Assembly: GCF_001613245.1 (NCBI RefSeq)
Contig: NZ_BDBZ01000045.1
Span: 32,118-96,117, forward strand
Length of the DNA: 64,000 bases
Direction: 5' to 3'
DNA from: Nocardia speluncae NBRC 108251
GTDB lineage: Bacteria > Actinomycetota > Actinomycetes > Mycobacteriales > Mycobacteriaceae
A program made the position numbers and the translations under genes. A model generated the notes under the pieces. It worked only from the letters and a program-made list of their open reading frames with translations, did no database searches and was not told the DNA's origin. Below are positions 15,716-25,344 of this stretch, one piece after another (the first letter of the stretch is position 1; each line of letters opens with the position of its first letter).

Positions 15716-16038
15716 CCGGACGGCCGATTCTGCACAAAAACAGACCTTTCGTCCGGATTAATGCCAATTTTCTGAACCTACTGGCACAAAACCAGATCGT
15801 ATGTGTACAGTGGGCTTCGGCACTTCGAGTGCCCGGCCAGGTTGTCTACCCCCCCTGGGCAACCTGGTCCTCGGGTTAGGCCGCCTACCCCCCTGGGCGC
15901 CTGCCCCCGGGCGGCGGAGACATCCCCCTGCTCTCCGCCGCCCCTTCCCGAGTTTCTCCGGCAGCTTGCCGAATTCCCAGCGTAGGGCGCTATCCGCACG
16001 CCGTAGCGGCGCCCGGTGAATCCTCTAGGCTGAGCCGC
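15716..16038. other. intergenic stretch with hairpins and a C-run direct repeat
   Basis: No gene seen. An AT-rich segment (about 15730-15800) is the likely promoter zone for the YibE/F gene. CCAGGTTG (15837-15844) pairs with CAACCTGG (15860-15867), and GGCGGAGA pairs with TCTCCGCC near 15915-15940, either of which could end the aminotransferase transcript. The motif CTACCCCCC followed by TGGGC occurs twice (about 15846 and 15886). Confidence 0.5.
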
Positions 16039-17649
16039 GTGAGCGACCACCATCACCATCACGATCACTCTCGGCCGATCGCCATCGGTGCCACCGCCGC
16101 CCGCGTGGTGGTCGGATTGCTGATCGCGATCGGCGTCATCGTGGTTGTCGCCACCATCGCATTGTGGCCTGATCGGCAACAGGTCGATATTCCGCTGCCC
16201 ATGCAGAACGCCGATGGTTCGGCGGTGGTCACCGAAGCCGGAACCGTGATCCGCCAGGACCTCGGAGCCTGCGGTAGCCCCTCCATCGGCCGGGTTTTCG
16301 ACGGTGAACCGGCACCGCCTCCCATGCAGGTCTACGACTGCCAGCGCAGCCTGATCGCCATCGAGTCGGGGCCACATGCCGGTAAGCACACGCTGCTGGA
16401 AATCGCGCCGGGGCCTGGCCAGCCCGATCTGGCCGCCGGGGACGGACTGCGCATCGTGCGGCAGGAGGCGCCGGACGGGACGCCCCTGTATTCGTTCGAC
16501 GACTACTCCCGTGGATTCCCGCTCAGCATCATCTTCCTCGTATTCGTAGTGGTGATCGTCGCGATCGCGCGTTGGCGCGGTGTCCGGGCAATCCTCGGCC
16601 TGGGTTTCGCCTTCGCTGTCCTGGTGATGTTCCTGCTGCCCGCTCTACTGGACGGAAAACCCGCGATACCTGTTGCACTGGTGGCCGGTTCGCTGATTCT
16701 GTACGCGGTGCTGTACCTGGCACACGGGGTGAATCTGCGCACCAGTTCGGCACTGCTGGGGACATTGACGTCGATGGTCATCGCCGCGGTGCTGTCTTGG
16801 GCTGTCATCGAGGCGACCACGCTCACCGGTCTGTCCGAAGAACAGAACACGAACGTCGCCACCTATATCGAACACGTGAGCATCACCGGGTTGCTGCTGG
16901 CCGGTTTCATCATCGGCTCGCTCGGTGTGCTCAACGATGTCACCATCACCCAGGCATCGGCCGCCTTCGAACTCGCCGAACTCGACAAGAGTGCCACCCG
17001 GGGAGAGATTTTCGCGGCGGCGATGCGAGTCGGGCGCGATCATATCGCCAGCACCGTGTACACCCTGGTACTCGCCTATGCGGGTGGTGCGCTGCCACTG
17101 CTGCTGTTGTTCAGTGTGGCCGGTCGGCCCATCCGCGATGTGCTGGTAGGCGACGCCGTCGCGATCGAAATCGCGAGATCCGCGGTAGGCGGTATCTGTC
17201 TGGCGCTCTCGGTGCCGCTGACCACTGGGATCGCGGTGCTGCTCGCCCGTCCGTTCGGTACGCGGAAACCAGCCGCACCCGCGCGTAAGGCCAAGGGCCG
17301 GCACACCGATACGGGCAGCCACCGCGCGGTGCCGCGGCCGGAAGCAGGTCCCGAGACCGGGTCGCGGCGCCGGGCCGAACGCGACTATCAACCGTGGCCG
17401 ACCACCGGCGACCAGCCCCGCGTCCGGCCCCCGGGCTCCTCCGACCGCCGTTCGGGTCCACGCTCGCCCACCGACTCCCGGCAACCTGATGCACCGAGGT
17501 CGCCGCGCACCGGCCCGCAGAATCCCGGCCGGCAACAACAGGGTCACCCACGGCCGGGGCCCCAGCAGCCGTGGAATCCGCAGCAGCGGCCCGGCGGTGG
17601 GCCTCCGTCTCCGGGGCGGCGCCCCGAGCCGGGCTACGGCCGGGGCTGA
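16039..17649 (+). CDS. YibE/F family membrane protein with Pro/Arg-rich tail
   Basis: 536-residue membrane protein. The N-terminus is histidine-rich (SDHHHHHDHS), followed by a helix at about 18-42 and an extracytoplasmic domain of about 115 residues with two cysteines (GACGSPS, YDCQRS). Seven or so further helices span about 160-405 (FPLSIIFLVFVVVIVAI, AILGLGFAFAVLVMFLL, ITGLLLAGFIIGSLGVLNDV). The VLNDVTITQA segment is the YibE/F signature. About 125 residues of Pro, Arg, Gly and Gln-rich tail follow. The family's role is unknown. The His-rich start could bind metal. Confidence 0.87.
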   Translation: MSDHHHHHDHSRPIAIGATAARVVVGLLIAIGVIVVVATIALWPDRQQVDIPLPMQNADGSAVVTEAGTVIRQDLGACGSPSIGRVFDGEPAPPPMQVYDCQRSLIAIESGPHAGKHTLLEIAPGPGQPDLAAGDGLRIVRQEAPDGTPLYSFDDYSRGFPLSIIFLVFVVVIVAIARWRGVRAILGLGFAFAVLVMFLLPALLDGKPAIPVALVAGSLILYAVLYLAHGVNLRTSSALLGTLTSMVIAAVLSWAVIEATTLTGLSEEQNTNVATYIEHVSITGLLLAGFIIGSLGVLNDVTITQASAAFELAELDKSATRGEIFAAAMRVGRDHIASTVYTLVLAYAGGALPLLLLFSVAGRPIRDVLVGDAVAIEIARSAVGGICLALSVPLTTGIAVLLARPFGTRKPAAPARKAKGRHTDTGSHRAVPRPEAGPETGSRRRAERDYQPWPTTGDQPRVRPPGSSDRRSGPRSPTDSRQPDAPRSPRTGPQNPGRQQQGHPRPGPQQPWNPQQRPGGGPPSPGRRPEPGYGRG

Positions 17650-17654
17650 CGGGC

Positions 17655-19583
17655 TCAGCGCTCAGCGGGGGTGGGCCGCGGGAAGGGAAGGGCCTCCGGA
17701 GGAATGGTCGGTACGACGATCGGCGGCAGGCCAGGGACCTGGAAGGTGTTCGGGCCGGCGGTGGTCGTCGGCGCCTCGGTCTCCGACTGGTAGACCGGCG
17801 GCGGTTCGGCCAGAGGGGCGTGCTCGGCCCCCGTCGTGGACACCGTCGGTGGGGCAGAGGTTGCCGGTGGTGTGACCGCCGAGGTGGTCTGCCGTTGTGA
17901 AGTGCCTTGTACGGTGGCGGAATCCTGGCTGAACATCTGCTGCCCGTACCCGAGGCCGATACCGATCGAGGCCACCACAACCAGCGCACTCACCGCCACC
18001 ATCGCCGCGCTGATCTCCCGGGTGGGGCGTTGCGGTGGCTCACCGAACGAACGACGCGGCAACAGTTTCGCCGGCAGCCGCAACGCAACCGTGGGGGGAT
18101 CCTCGTCCGGAGACAGCCGCGGCGCCGCGGCGCCGGTCGGGCGAGGCAGCACGGAAGCCGGTGCGGGATGGTCGTTGTTCGGTTCGTCGCCCCAACGGGA
18201 ACCTGTGGATCCGGCGCTCGGATACGTGCTCGGAGGCCCGGTCGGTGGGCCGAAGATGCCCTCCTGCGGTATCGGTAGGTCGGGGCGGGAATACTGCGAA
18301 CCGGGCGCGGGCGGTCGATCCGCGGAGGAAGGCCGGGAATCCGAGTGGGTAGCCACGGTGGTGGCCGACCCCGGGCTCGGCTGGAGACCGGTGGGCGCGG
18401 ATGCCTGCCTGGTAGGGGAGGCGGCAGGGCCGGACTGTGCCGTAGTGACGCCGGGCAGCGCGGTGCCGGAGCCGGGCGGTGCCGGGTCGGCGCCGGGCGG
18501 CGTTGTGCTGGAGCCGGGTAACGCCGGGTCTGTGCCGGAGATCGGGGCGGCGGTGCCCGGCTCTGCATCGGATTGCAGTGGATACGCGCCACTGTCATCC
18601 GGATGCCCGGGAACTGCGCCGGACCGCGGGGCGCCTTCGGCGGCGGCTTCGCGGACTTCGGAATCCGGGGCGATATCGCTCGCGGCCGCCGGTTCGGGGG
18701 CCCGCGGCGAGCGGGCCTTGCCCGCCAGCAGCGCCGCGCCGCGGGCGGTTGCGGACTCCGGCTCCGGCGGTACCAGGACCGGCATATCAACGGCGTCGCG
18801 CAACGCCCGGCTCACCAGCGGAATACGCATACCGCCGCCGACTGCCAGCACTGCCTGCACCGGCCGACCCGATCGTTCGACGACCTCGCGGGCGGAGCGG
18901 GCGGCGGTTTCGACGGCGCGAGAGATGAGCGCGGTGAAATTCTCCTGAGTGAGCAGTACCGGCCCGTAACTGCTGGGCAGGGCGACGGCGTTCCCCGCCG
19001 AGAGGCGCTCCTTGGCCGACCGGCACAGTGCGTCGAGTTCGGCGAGCCCGGACGGGTCCGGCGGATGAGCGATCCGGCCGGAGTTGATCTGCTGTTCCCG
19101 GATCAGCGAATCGAAATATTCGCCGCTGATATCGCCGGTGCGTTCGGTATGCCGGACCTGCCGGGTGGAAACATCCACCACCGTCACGGAGAGGCCGGAG
19201 GCGCCGAGATCGAAAACAGCGAGCGAGGACACGTCCTTCAGGGCGCCGGAGGCCGCGGCGAACTCCACGACGGCGTCGATATCGGGGACGAGCTCGTAAT
19301 CGCTGAGGGCATGTTCGGTCATCGCCGTATGCAAGGCCCTGGCCTGCTGCTCGTCACGGCAGGCCAGAACGGTGGAGGTAATGGCGGGGTTCGAGTTCAG
19401 GGCGGCCGCGACCGAAAGTGCGGCGCGTTCGGCACTCGGGGTTTCCGGTGGCACCACGAAGGTGCGCAGTTCGAAGGATTCGGGTACGGCGGAACCGGGT
19501 ATTGTGCCGGGCGCTGTGCCCGAAGGTGGGCGCGCCAAGCGGATCGCGCCGGCCCCCACCGACACTCCCAGTACTGAACTCAT
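17655..19583 (-). CDS. Hsp70/actin-fold protein with single membrane helix and Pro/Thr-rich tail
   Basis: About 642 residues from ATG 19583, where the family-like start SSVLGVSVGAGAIRLA occurs; GTG 19733 is an alternative. Nucleotide-site motifs of the actin/Hsp70 fold are visible: a phosphate-1-like GVSVGAGAIRL, phosphate-2-like AVFDLGASGLSVTVVD, and adenosine-like AVGGGMRIPLVSRAL. There is no substrate-binding domain; a long Pro/Ser/Ala linker leads to a membrane helix (AAMVAVSALVVVASIGIGL) and a Pro/Thr-rich end that should be extracytoplasmic. It probably senses or scaffolds at the membrane. It lies downstream of udgA on the same strand, and a similar architecture recurs at 33698. Confidence 0.7.
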   Translation of the reverse strand: MSSVLGVSVGAGAIRLARPPSGTAPGTIPGSAVPESFELRTFVVPPETPSAERAALSVAAALNSNPAITSTVLACRDEQQARALHTAMTEHALSDYELVPDIDAVVEFAAASGALKDVSSLAVFDLGASGLSVTVVDVSTRQVRHTERTGDISGEYFDSLIREQQINSGRIAHPPDPSGLAELDALCRSAKERLSAGNAVALPSSYGPVLLTQENFTALISRAVETAARSAREVVERSGRPVQAVLAVGGGMRIPLVSRALRDAVDMPVLVPPEPESATARGAALLAGKARSPRAPEPAAASDIAPDSEVREAAAEGAPRSGAVPGHPDDSGAYPLQSDAEPGTAAPISGTDPALPGSSTTPPGADPAPPGSGTALPGVTTAQSGPAASPTRQASAPTGLQPSPGSATTVATHSDSRPSSADRPPAPGSQYSRPDLPIPQEGIFGPPTGPPSTYPSAGSTGSRWGDEPNNDHPAPASVLPRPTGAAAPRLSPDEDPPTVALRLPAKLLPRRSFGEPPQRPTREISAAMVAVSALVVVASIGIGLGYGQQMFSQDSATVQGTSQRQTTSAVTPPATSAPPTVSTTGAEHAPLAEPPPVYQSETEAPTTTAGPNTFQVPGLPPIVVPTIPPEALPFPRPTPAER

Positions 19584-19739
19584 CGGCAGCCCATCCGTAC
19601 TTCCCGCTTCACGATATGCGAGTGCCGGCCAGTCGGCGATGACGGCTCGTCCCCCGAACCGGGCGGCTCGTCCGAGAGTACCGCCCGGTCCCGTTCTCAC
19701 GGGAGGCCGGAACCGTACGTCCGGCTCGCTCACCAGACT

Positions 19740-21062
19740 CTACGGTGTGCCCAGCCCTGCGTACACCCATCCGGCAGACCGCCAAGCGGCTCGATCGAGA
19801 CAATTTCGTCCGTCGATGACAGATCGAGTTCGGACCACCGAGTCCAGGTCCTGCGGCCGCAGTTCGACGAATTCCTTCCATTCGGTGAGAACGAGGACCA
19901 CGTCGGCGCGTTCACAGGCCTCCCGCACCGAGGTCGCGTAGCTCAGAGTCGGGAAGACGCGGCGGGAGTTTTCCAGGGCTTTCGGGTCGTAGACGGTGAC
20001 CACGGCGCCGTGTAGCTGGATCATTCCGGCCACGTTGAGCGCCGGGGAATCCCGCACATCGTCGGATTCGGGTTTGAATGCCGCGCCCAGTACGGCGACA
20101 TTGGCGCCCAGCAGGGAGCCGCCGCAGGCGCGGGCCGCCATATCCACGATCTTGGTGCGGCGGCGCATATTGATGTTGTCGACCTCGCGGAGGAAGGCGA
20201 GGGCGTGGTCGGCGCCCAGCTCGCCGGCGCGTGCCATGAACGCCCGGATGTCCTTGGGCAGGCAGCCGCCGCCGAAACCGGCACCGGCATTGAGGAACCT
20301 GCGGCCGATCCGTTCGTCGTACCCGAGTGCGTCCGCCAGGACGGTGACATCCGCCCCGGTGGCCTCGCAGACCTCGGAGACCGCGTTGATGAACGAGATC
20401 TTCGTGGCGAGGAACGCATTCGCCGATACTTTGACCAGTTCGGCGGTGGCGAGATCGGTCAGCAGGAACGGGACTTCGGCGGCGAGCAGATCGGCGTAGA
20501 GCTCTTCGACCAGTCCGCGTACCCACGGCGCCCGCTCGCGGGCCCCGTCGACGCCGAGTACCAGCCGATCCGGGCGCAGGGTGTCGCGGACCGCGTAGCC
20601 CTCCCGCAGGAATTCCGGGTTCCAGGCGACCTCGATATCCACCGCGCTCAGCGCCCGCGCGCGTTCGCCCAGCGTGGCGGCGGTACCCACCGGCACCGTG
20701 GATTTGCCGACGATCACACAGGGGCGGGTGATCAGCGGCGCCAGCGTATCCACCACGGCATGCACGTATTTGAGGTCCGCGGCGTATTCACCCTTCTTCT
20801 GCGGTGTGCCCACGCCGAGGAAATGCATGTCGGCATGCTCGGCGGCCTCGGTGTAGGAGGTGGTGAATCGGAGCCGGCCGGCGTCCAGGTTGCGGCGCAG
20901 CACCGCTTCCAGGCCCGGTTCATAGAAGGGCGTGACCCCGTCGGAGAGTTTCGCGACCTTGCCCGGGTCGATATCGACCCCGAGAACCTCGTGGCCGAGT
21001 TCGGCCATACACGCTGCGTGCGTGGCCCCCAGGTACCCGGTGCCGAAGACTGTGCATCGCAT
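19740..21062 (-). CDS. udgA: UDP-glucose 6-dehydrogenase
   Basis: 440-residue enzyme oxidising UDP-glucose to UDP-glucuronate for envelope polysaccharide. The N-terminal Rossmann motif is VFGTGYLGATHAACMAELGH (5-24), followed by GTPQKKG (85-91). The catalytic cysteine is C267 in GFGGGCLPKD, with the conserved lysine in ATKISFINAVSE, and the C-terminal UDP-binding domain contains GAAFKPESDDVRDSPAL. ATG 21062 gives the expected N-terminus RCTVFGTGYLG. It corresponds to Rv0322. The actin-fold gene follows closely on the same strand. Confidence 0.93.
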   Translation of the reverse strand: MRCTVFGTGYLGATHAACMAELGHEVLGVDIDPGKVAKLSDGVTPFYEPGLEAVLRRNLDAGRLRFTTSYTEAAEHADMHFLGVGTPQKKGEYAADLKYVHAVVDTLAPLITRPCVIVGKSTVPVGTAATLGERARALSAVDIEVAWNPEFLREGYAVRDTLRPDRLVLGVDGARERAPWVRGLVEELYADLLAAEVPFLLTDLATAELVKVSANAFLATKISFINAVSEVCEATGADVTVLADALGYDERIGRRFLNAGAGFGGGCLPKDIRAFMARAGELGADHALAFLREVDNINMRRRTKIVDMAARACGGSLLGANVAVLGAAFKPESDDVRDSPALNVAGMIQLHGAVVTVYDPKALENSRRVFPTLSYATSVREACERADVVLVLTEWKEFVELRPQDLDSVVRTRSVIDGRNCLDRAAWRSAGWVYAGLGTP

Positions 21063-21254
21063 AGATGATTGGTAATCCGTGCTGGTGGCCACTCCAGAAA
21101 ACCGAGGCGAGATGCCGGGCAACAGCAGGTGTACACCCGACGACGCAACCGGATGACCTGCGCAAACATATTCGTCGCCGATCATTGCGACGGGTTCGCT
21201 GCGGCCCGGTGCGTACTTCGCTGGCGGGTGCCGGTGGCCCGTAGGATCGCGGCG

Positions 21255-21791
21255 ATGCGCCGCCGAACGACCCTCCTCGCCGCCGGGATGGTCGCCGTCG
21301 TGGTGTTGGTGCTCGCGCTGTGGCCGGTCTATGTTCGCCCGCAACGCGAGGAGCCCGCGCCCGCCGATGCGATCCTCGTGCTCGGTGGCGCGCACGACGG
21401 CCGGGAAGCGCTGGGGTTACGGCTGGCGCGGGAGGGTTACGCGCCGCGGGTGCTGATCTCCAACCCGTACGAGGACAGCCCGCTGATCAACCGGATCTGT
21501 CATGGGGGTTACAGCTTCGAGGTGGTGTGCTTCGATCCGTCGCCGCGGACTACCCGGGGTGAGGGCCGGTACTTGGCCGACCAGGCGCGTGTGCACGGCT
21601 GGGACCGGGTCATCGTGGTGACCTTCACTCCGCATATCTCGCGTGCCCGGTATGTGCTCGGCAAATGCTGGGATGGGGAGTTGCTGTTCGTGGACACCCG
21701 CCCGGATCTATCGCTACCGCGGTGGGCCTACGACTACCTGTATCAATCGGCGAGCTATGTGAAAGCGGCTTTCGAGGGCTGCGGCCAGTGA
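21255..21791 (+). CDS. YdcF/DUF218-type membrane-anchored protein
   Basis: 178-residue protein from ATG 21255. An N-terminal helix (LLAAGMVAVVVLVLALWPVY, about 7-26) anchors it, and the rest should face outside. Family features are ADAILVLGGAHDGREALGLRLA, the RVIVVTFTPHISRARYVL strand-helix and EDSPLINRICHGG. YdcF/SanA-like proteins are linked to envelope or peptidoglycan precursor processes, though the chemistry is unsettled. It is divergent from udgA, sharing a gap of about 190 bases. Confidence 0.8.
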   Translation: MRRRTTLLAAGMVAVVVLVLALWPVYVRPQREEPAPADAILVLGGAHDGREALGLRLAREGYAPRVLISNPYEDSPLINRICHGGYSFEVVCFDPSPRTTRGEGRYLADQARVHGWDRVIVVTFTPHISRARYVLGKCWDGELLFVDTRPDLSLPRWAYDYLYQSASYVKAAFEGCGQ

Positions 21792-21925
21792 GCGGGAGCA
21801 ATTTCCCGGCCTTTGATGGCACATGCCTTCAGTTTGACGCGATGAGAGAGAACTGGCTAAATTCTCTCTAGCACCGGTAGTCGCCGGACCTGCTGTGACA
21901 ACGCATGAAGCCTTCGGGAGCGTGT

Positions 21926-23158
21926 ATGGATTACGACTGGTCGGAGGCCGACAGGGCCTTCCGAGACGAGGTACGGGCGTTCCTGGCGGAGAAACTGACG
22001 CCCGAGATCAGCACCGCGGGCCGGTTGATGACAAGTGTCTACTCCGACCATGAAGCCGGCTTGGAATGGCAGCGCATCCTGCACGAGCAGGGCTGGGCGG
22101 CGCCGCAGTGGCCGGTCGAGTACGGCGGCTGCGACTGGTCGCTCACCCAGCACTACATCTTCAGCCGCGAACTCACTCTGGCCGGCGCGCCCGCGCTCTC
22201 GCCGATGGGCATCCGGATGGTGGCCCCGGCGCTGATCGCGTTCGGCACCGAAGAGCAGAAGAACTACTTCCTGCCCCGAATCCTCACCGGCGAGGTCTTC
22301 TTCTGTCAGGGGTACTCGGAGCCCGAAGCCGGCTCGGACCTGGCCGCGCTCAGTATGGCCGCAGTCGACGACGGCGACGATTTCCGCTGCTCCGGCAGCA
22401 AGATCTGGACCACCCACGCCACCGAGGCGAACTGGATCTTCGGCCTGGTCCGCACCTCCCGCGAGGGTCGGAAACAGCAGGGCATCACCTTCGTGCTGAT
22501 GGATATGACCGCCCCCGGCATCGAGATCCGGCCACTGGTCATGAGCTCCGGCGAACAGGTACAGAACCAGATCTTCTTCGACAACGTGCGGGTCCCCAAG
22601 AGCAATGTGCTCGGGCGGATCGACGACGGCTGGACCGTCGCCAAGTACCTGCTGGTCCACGAACGAGGCGGCGGCGCGATGGCGCCCGCGCTCCAGGCCA
22701 TGGCCGAAAACATCGCCACCGCCGCAGCCGCCCAACCCGGCCGCGACGGGAAACCGCTGAGCGCCGACCCGCATTTCGCCGCCCAGCTCGCCGACGCCCG
22801 CATCCGCACCGAGGTCCTCGAAGTGCTGGAATTCCGGACGCTGGCGGCCATGGCCTCCGGCAAGGACCTCGGCAGCTCCTCCTCGATGCTGAAAATCCTG
22901 TCCACCGAACTCAGTCAGCAGCTCACCGAGCTCGCGCTCACCGCGGCCGGACCGCGCGGCCGGGTCTACCAGCCGCACGCCACGGCACCCGGCGGCCCGA
23001 TCGCGGAATACACCCCGCCCGCCGACGGCTACCTCAGCGGCGAGAACTGGCAGGCCGTCGCGCCACTGCGCTACTTCAACGACCGCGCGGGTTCGATCTA
23101 CGCAGGCAGTAACGAAATCCAGCGAAATATTCTCGCCAAGGCAGCATTGGGGCTCTGA
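21926..23158 (+). CDS. acyl-CoA dehydrogenase family protein (first of pair)
   Basis: 410-residue flavoprotein. FAD/substrate motifs include GYSEPEAGSDLAAL (about 129-142), DFRCSGSKIWTTHATEANW and, near the end, DRAGSIYAGSNEIQRNILAK. The start ATG 21926 follows GGGAG and begins DYDWSEADRAFRDEVRAFL. The gene overlaps the next acyl-CoA dehydrogenase by one base (TGATG). Such pairs in actinobacteria often make alpha2-beta2 heterotetramers for sterol side-chain or other branched acyl-CoA oxidation, so a joint enzyme is likely. Confidence 0.92.
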   Translation: MDYDWSEADRAFRDEVRAFLAEKLTPEISTAGRLMTSVYSDHEAGLEWQRILHEQGWAAPQWPVEYGGCDWSLTQHYIFSRELTLAGAPALSPMGIRMVAPALIAFGTEEQKNYFLPRILTGEVFFCQGYSEPEAGSDLAALSMAAVDDGDDFRCSGSKIWTTHATEANWIFGLVRTSREGRKQQGITFVLMDMTAPGIEIRPLVMSSGEQVQNQIFFDNVRVPKSNVLGRIDDGWTVAKYLLVHERGGGAMAPALQAMAENIATAAAAQPGRDGKPLSADPHFAAQLADARIRTEVLEVLEFRTLAAMASGKDLGSSSSMLKILSTELSQQLTELALTAAGPRGRVYQPHATAPGGPIAEYTPPADGYLSGENWQAVAPLRYFNDRAGSIYAGSNEIQRNILAKAALGL

Positions 23159-24300
23159 TGGACTTCACCTTCACCGATGAACAGCAGATGCTGCGCACCG
23201 CGCTCGCCGGGTTTCTCGCCGCCCGCTACGACCTCGAGAAAAGCCGTAGCGCTGTCAAAACCGGGGCCGGCCGGCAGCCCGAGATCTGGCGCGGCCTGGC
23301 CGAGCTGGATGTGCTCGGGCTGACCTTGCCGGAGGAAACCGGCGGATCCGGCGGCGGGCCGGTCGAATCCATGATCATCACCGAGGAATTGGGTCGCGCG
23401 CTGGTCGTGGAACCCTATGTCGACACCGTGGTGGTCGGTGGCGGGCTGCTACGCCGCTCCGGCGGCGAACCCGCCCAGGAGCTGCTGCGCAAGATTGCCC
23501 AGGGGAGTGCGCGGATCGCCTTCGCCGCCCTCGAACCCGGCTCCGGCGAAGTGCGCCACGATGTTTCGGTCACCGCTCGCCGCGACGGTGAGAGTTGGGT
23601 GCTCGACGGTGCCAAGATCGTGGTCACCGGCGCGCCCATCGCCACCCATCTGATCATCTCCGCCCGCACTGCAGGTGAACGCCGCGACCAGGACGGAATC
23701 TCGCTGTTCCTGGTGGAATTCGATGCGGCCGTGCCGCCGGCGGGCATCGAAATGCACCGCTACCGAACCATCGACGACCGGACCGCCGCCGATCTCACCT
23801 TCACAGGTTTCCGCATTCCCGTCGGCGCCCTACTCGGGACCGAAGGCCGGGCGTGGTCGATCATCGACGCCACCGTCGACGACGCCATCGCCGCGGTTGC
23901 CTCCGAAGCGGTCGGGCTGATGCGCAAGGTGCTCGACGATACTGTCGAATACACCAAGCAACGCCAGCAGTTCGGCGTTCCGATCAGCAGTTTCCAAGCG
24001 CTGCAACACCGTATGGTCGATATGCTGATCGAACTCGAGCAGAGCATCGCCGCCGCCTACCTGGCCGCTTACGCCCTCGATGCCGAACCCGCCGAGCGGG
24101 CCCGCGCCATTTCCGCGGCCAAGGTAACCATCGGCCGCGCGACCCGCTTCATCGGCCAGAATTCGGTGCAATTGCACGGCGCGATGGGTATGACCGAGGA
24201 ATTGGCCATCGGTCATTATTTCAAACGGCTCACCGCCATCGAGTACGAATTCGGAAACAGCTCCGATCATCTCGCCCGCTATATCGCGTTGACGGGCTGA
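23158..24300 (+). CDS. acyl-CoA dehydrogenase family protein (second of pair)
   Basis: 380-residue partner starting MDFTFTDEQQMLRTALAGFL, with LPEETGGSGGGPVESMIITEELGRAL (in part, about 56-80), YTKQRQQFGVPISSFQALQHR (about 262-282) and LHGAMGMTEELAIGHYFKRL near the C-terminus. In heterotetrameric enzymes one subunit supplies the catalytic glutamate and the other much of the FAD site; which is which cannot be settled by eye. Translation is coupled through the TGATG overlap with the preceding gene. Confidence 0.92.
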   Translation: MDFTFTDEQQMLRTALAGFLAARYDLEKSRSAVKTGAGRQPEIWRGLAELDVLGLTLPEETGGSGGGPVESMIITEELGRALVVEPYVDTVVVGGGLLRRSGGEPAQELLRKIAQGSARIAFAALEPGSGEVRHDVSVTARRDGESWVLDGAKIVVTGAPIATHLIISARTAGERRDQDGISLFLVEFDAAVPPAGIEMHRYRTIDDRTAADLTFTGFRIPVGALLGTEGRAWSIIDATVDDAIAAVASEAVGLMRKVLDDTVEYTKQRQQFGVPISSFQALQHRMVDMLIELEQSIAAAYLAAYALDAEPAERARAISAAKVTIGRATRFIGQNSVQLHGAMGMTEELAIGHYFKRLTAIEYEFGNSSDHLARYIALTG

Positions 24301-24426
24301 TCGGCCCGCACCCCACTCACCTGTGCCCGAGTGGAGTGCGGAAAATCCGTGCGGGGCCGTGCGGTGGCTCGTCAGAGGGGGATCACCGCGCGGTCCGGTA
24401 TGCCGGTAGTGCGCTGGCAGGCCGGA

Positions 24427-25215
24427 CTATCGCCGGATCGCGCGCAGGACAGCAGTCTCGACCGGCGAGGCCGAGCCCGGCTCTGCCGGCCGCGGCGCGC
24501 CGGCGGGGCCGAGGTTCGGCTGGGCGAGGAAACGGGGTTCGGTGCCGCGGTGTGGTTGACCCGCGTGGACGAGGAACGGGTGGCACAGGTACACATCGCC
24601 TGCTCGGCCGGTGGCGTAGGAAAGTGGGCGGTGCGCGGTGGCCCGTTCGGCGCGGCCGGCCAGTTCCCGGGCGTCGAGGCCGGTATCGCCCTCCGGTTCC
24701 AGAATTCGAGCCACGTCCAGGTGGGAGCCGACCCGGAGCCGGGTCGGAGCGTCGGAGTCGCCGGTGTCGGAGAAGAGGAACAGCATGAGCAGCGCCCGGT
24801 CCTTCGAATGGATATTGACCCGCCAAGTGAGATAGTCGGTGAAGCTCGATTGCGGGCCCGGAAAGCTGGCGTCCACATGCCAGCCGTCGAGTACGGCGGG
24901 CTCATTGCCGGGGAACCGTATTACGAATCCGCCCAGGCCGGTCTTCGGCGCCCAGCGCTTCGGGCCGACAAGCCGATCGTAGGCGGCATGCAGCCGCGGC
25001 GTGTTCGCGGCAGCCACGAACGGTGCGCAGGAGTAGTCGGGTCGGGTGGCGACCGGGTTGGGCCAGGAACCGGGCGCGTCCGGCGATGCGTTCAGATCGC
25101 TCCAGACGACCGCGCGGCACTGCTCTGCCAGGGCACGAGGAAACGCCTCCGGCAGGTGCACGAAACCGGTGTCGATGAACGAGGACACCTGATCATCGTT
25201 GAGCATGGCTACCAT
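24427..25215 (-). CDS. phytanoyl-CoA dioxygenase family protein
   Basis: 262-residue non-haem Fe(II)/2-oxoglutarate-dependent oxygenase-like protein. The iron-binding HxD is in DGWHVDASFPG (about 125-135) and the distal histidine is probably in DVYLCHPFLVHAGQPH (about 208-223), with a following arginine in EPRFLAQPNL for the co-substrate. ATG 25215 was chosen since GGAGG sits five bases ahead. The substrate is unknown; members hydroxylate fatty acyl chains, amino acids or natural products. It is convergent with the acyl-CoA dehydrogenase pair and divergent from the PPOX gene. Confidence 0.85.
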   Translation of the reverse strand: MVAMLNDDQVSSFIDTGFVHLPEAFPRALAEQCRAVVWSDLNASPDAPGSWPNPVATRPDYSCAPFVAAANTPRLHAAYDRLVGPKRWAPKTGLGGFVIRFPGNEPAVLDGWHVDASFPGPQSSFTDYLTWRVNIHSKDRALLMLFLFSDTGDSDAPTRLRVGSHLDVARILEPEGDTGLDARELAGRAERATAHRPLSYATGRAGDVYLCHPFLVHAGQPHRGTEPRFLAQPNLGPAGAPRPAEPGSASPVETAVLRAIRR

Positions 25216-25344
25216 TCGAACCTCCACCCGGGCGGCTGCGCCAGTGATTTTCGGGTGGCGTCTCGTGTTCGGTGGTTGGGTCCGCCTGTTGTCACTGAGT
25301 TCATGCTCGGAATAGCAGAGGCCGCCTACGACTTGGACCGGGAT

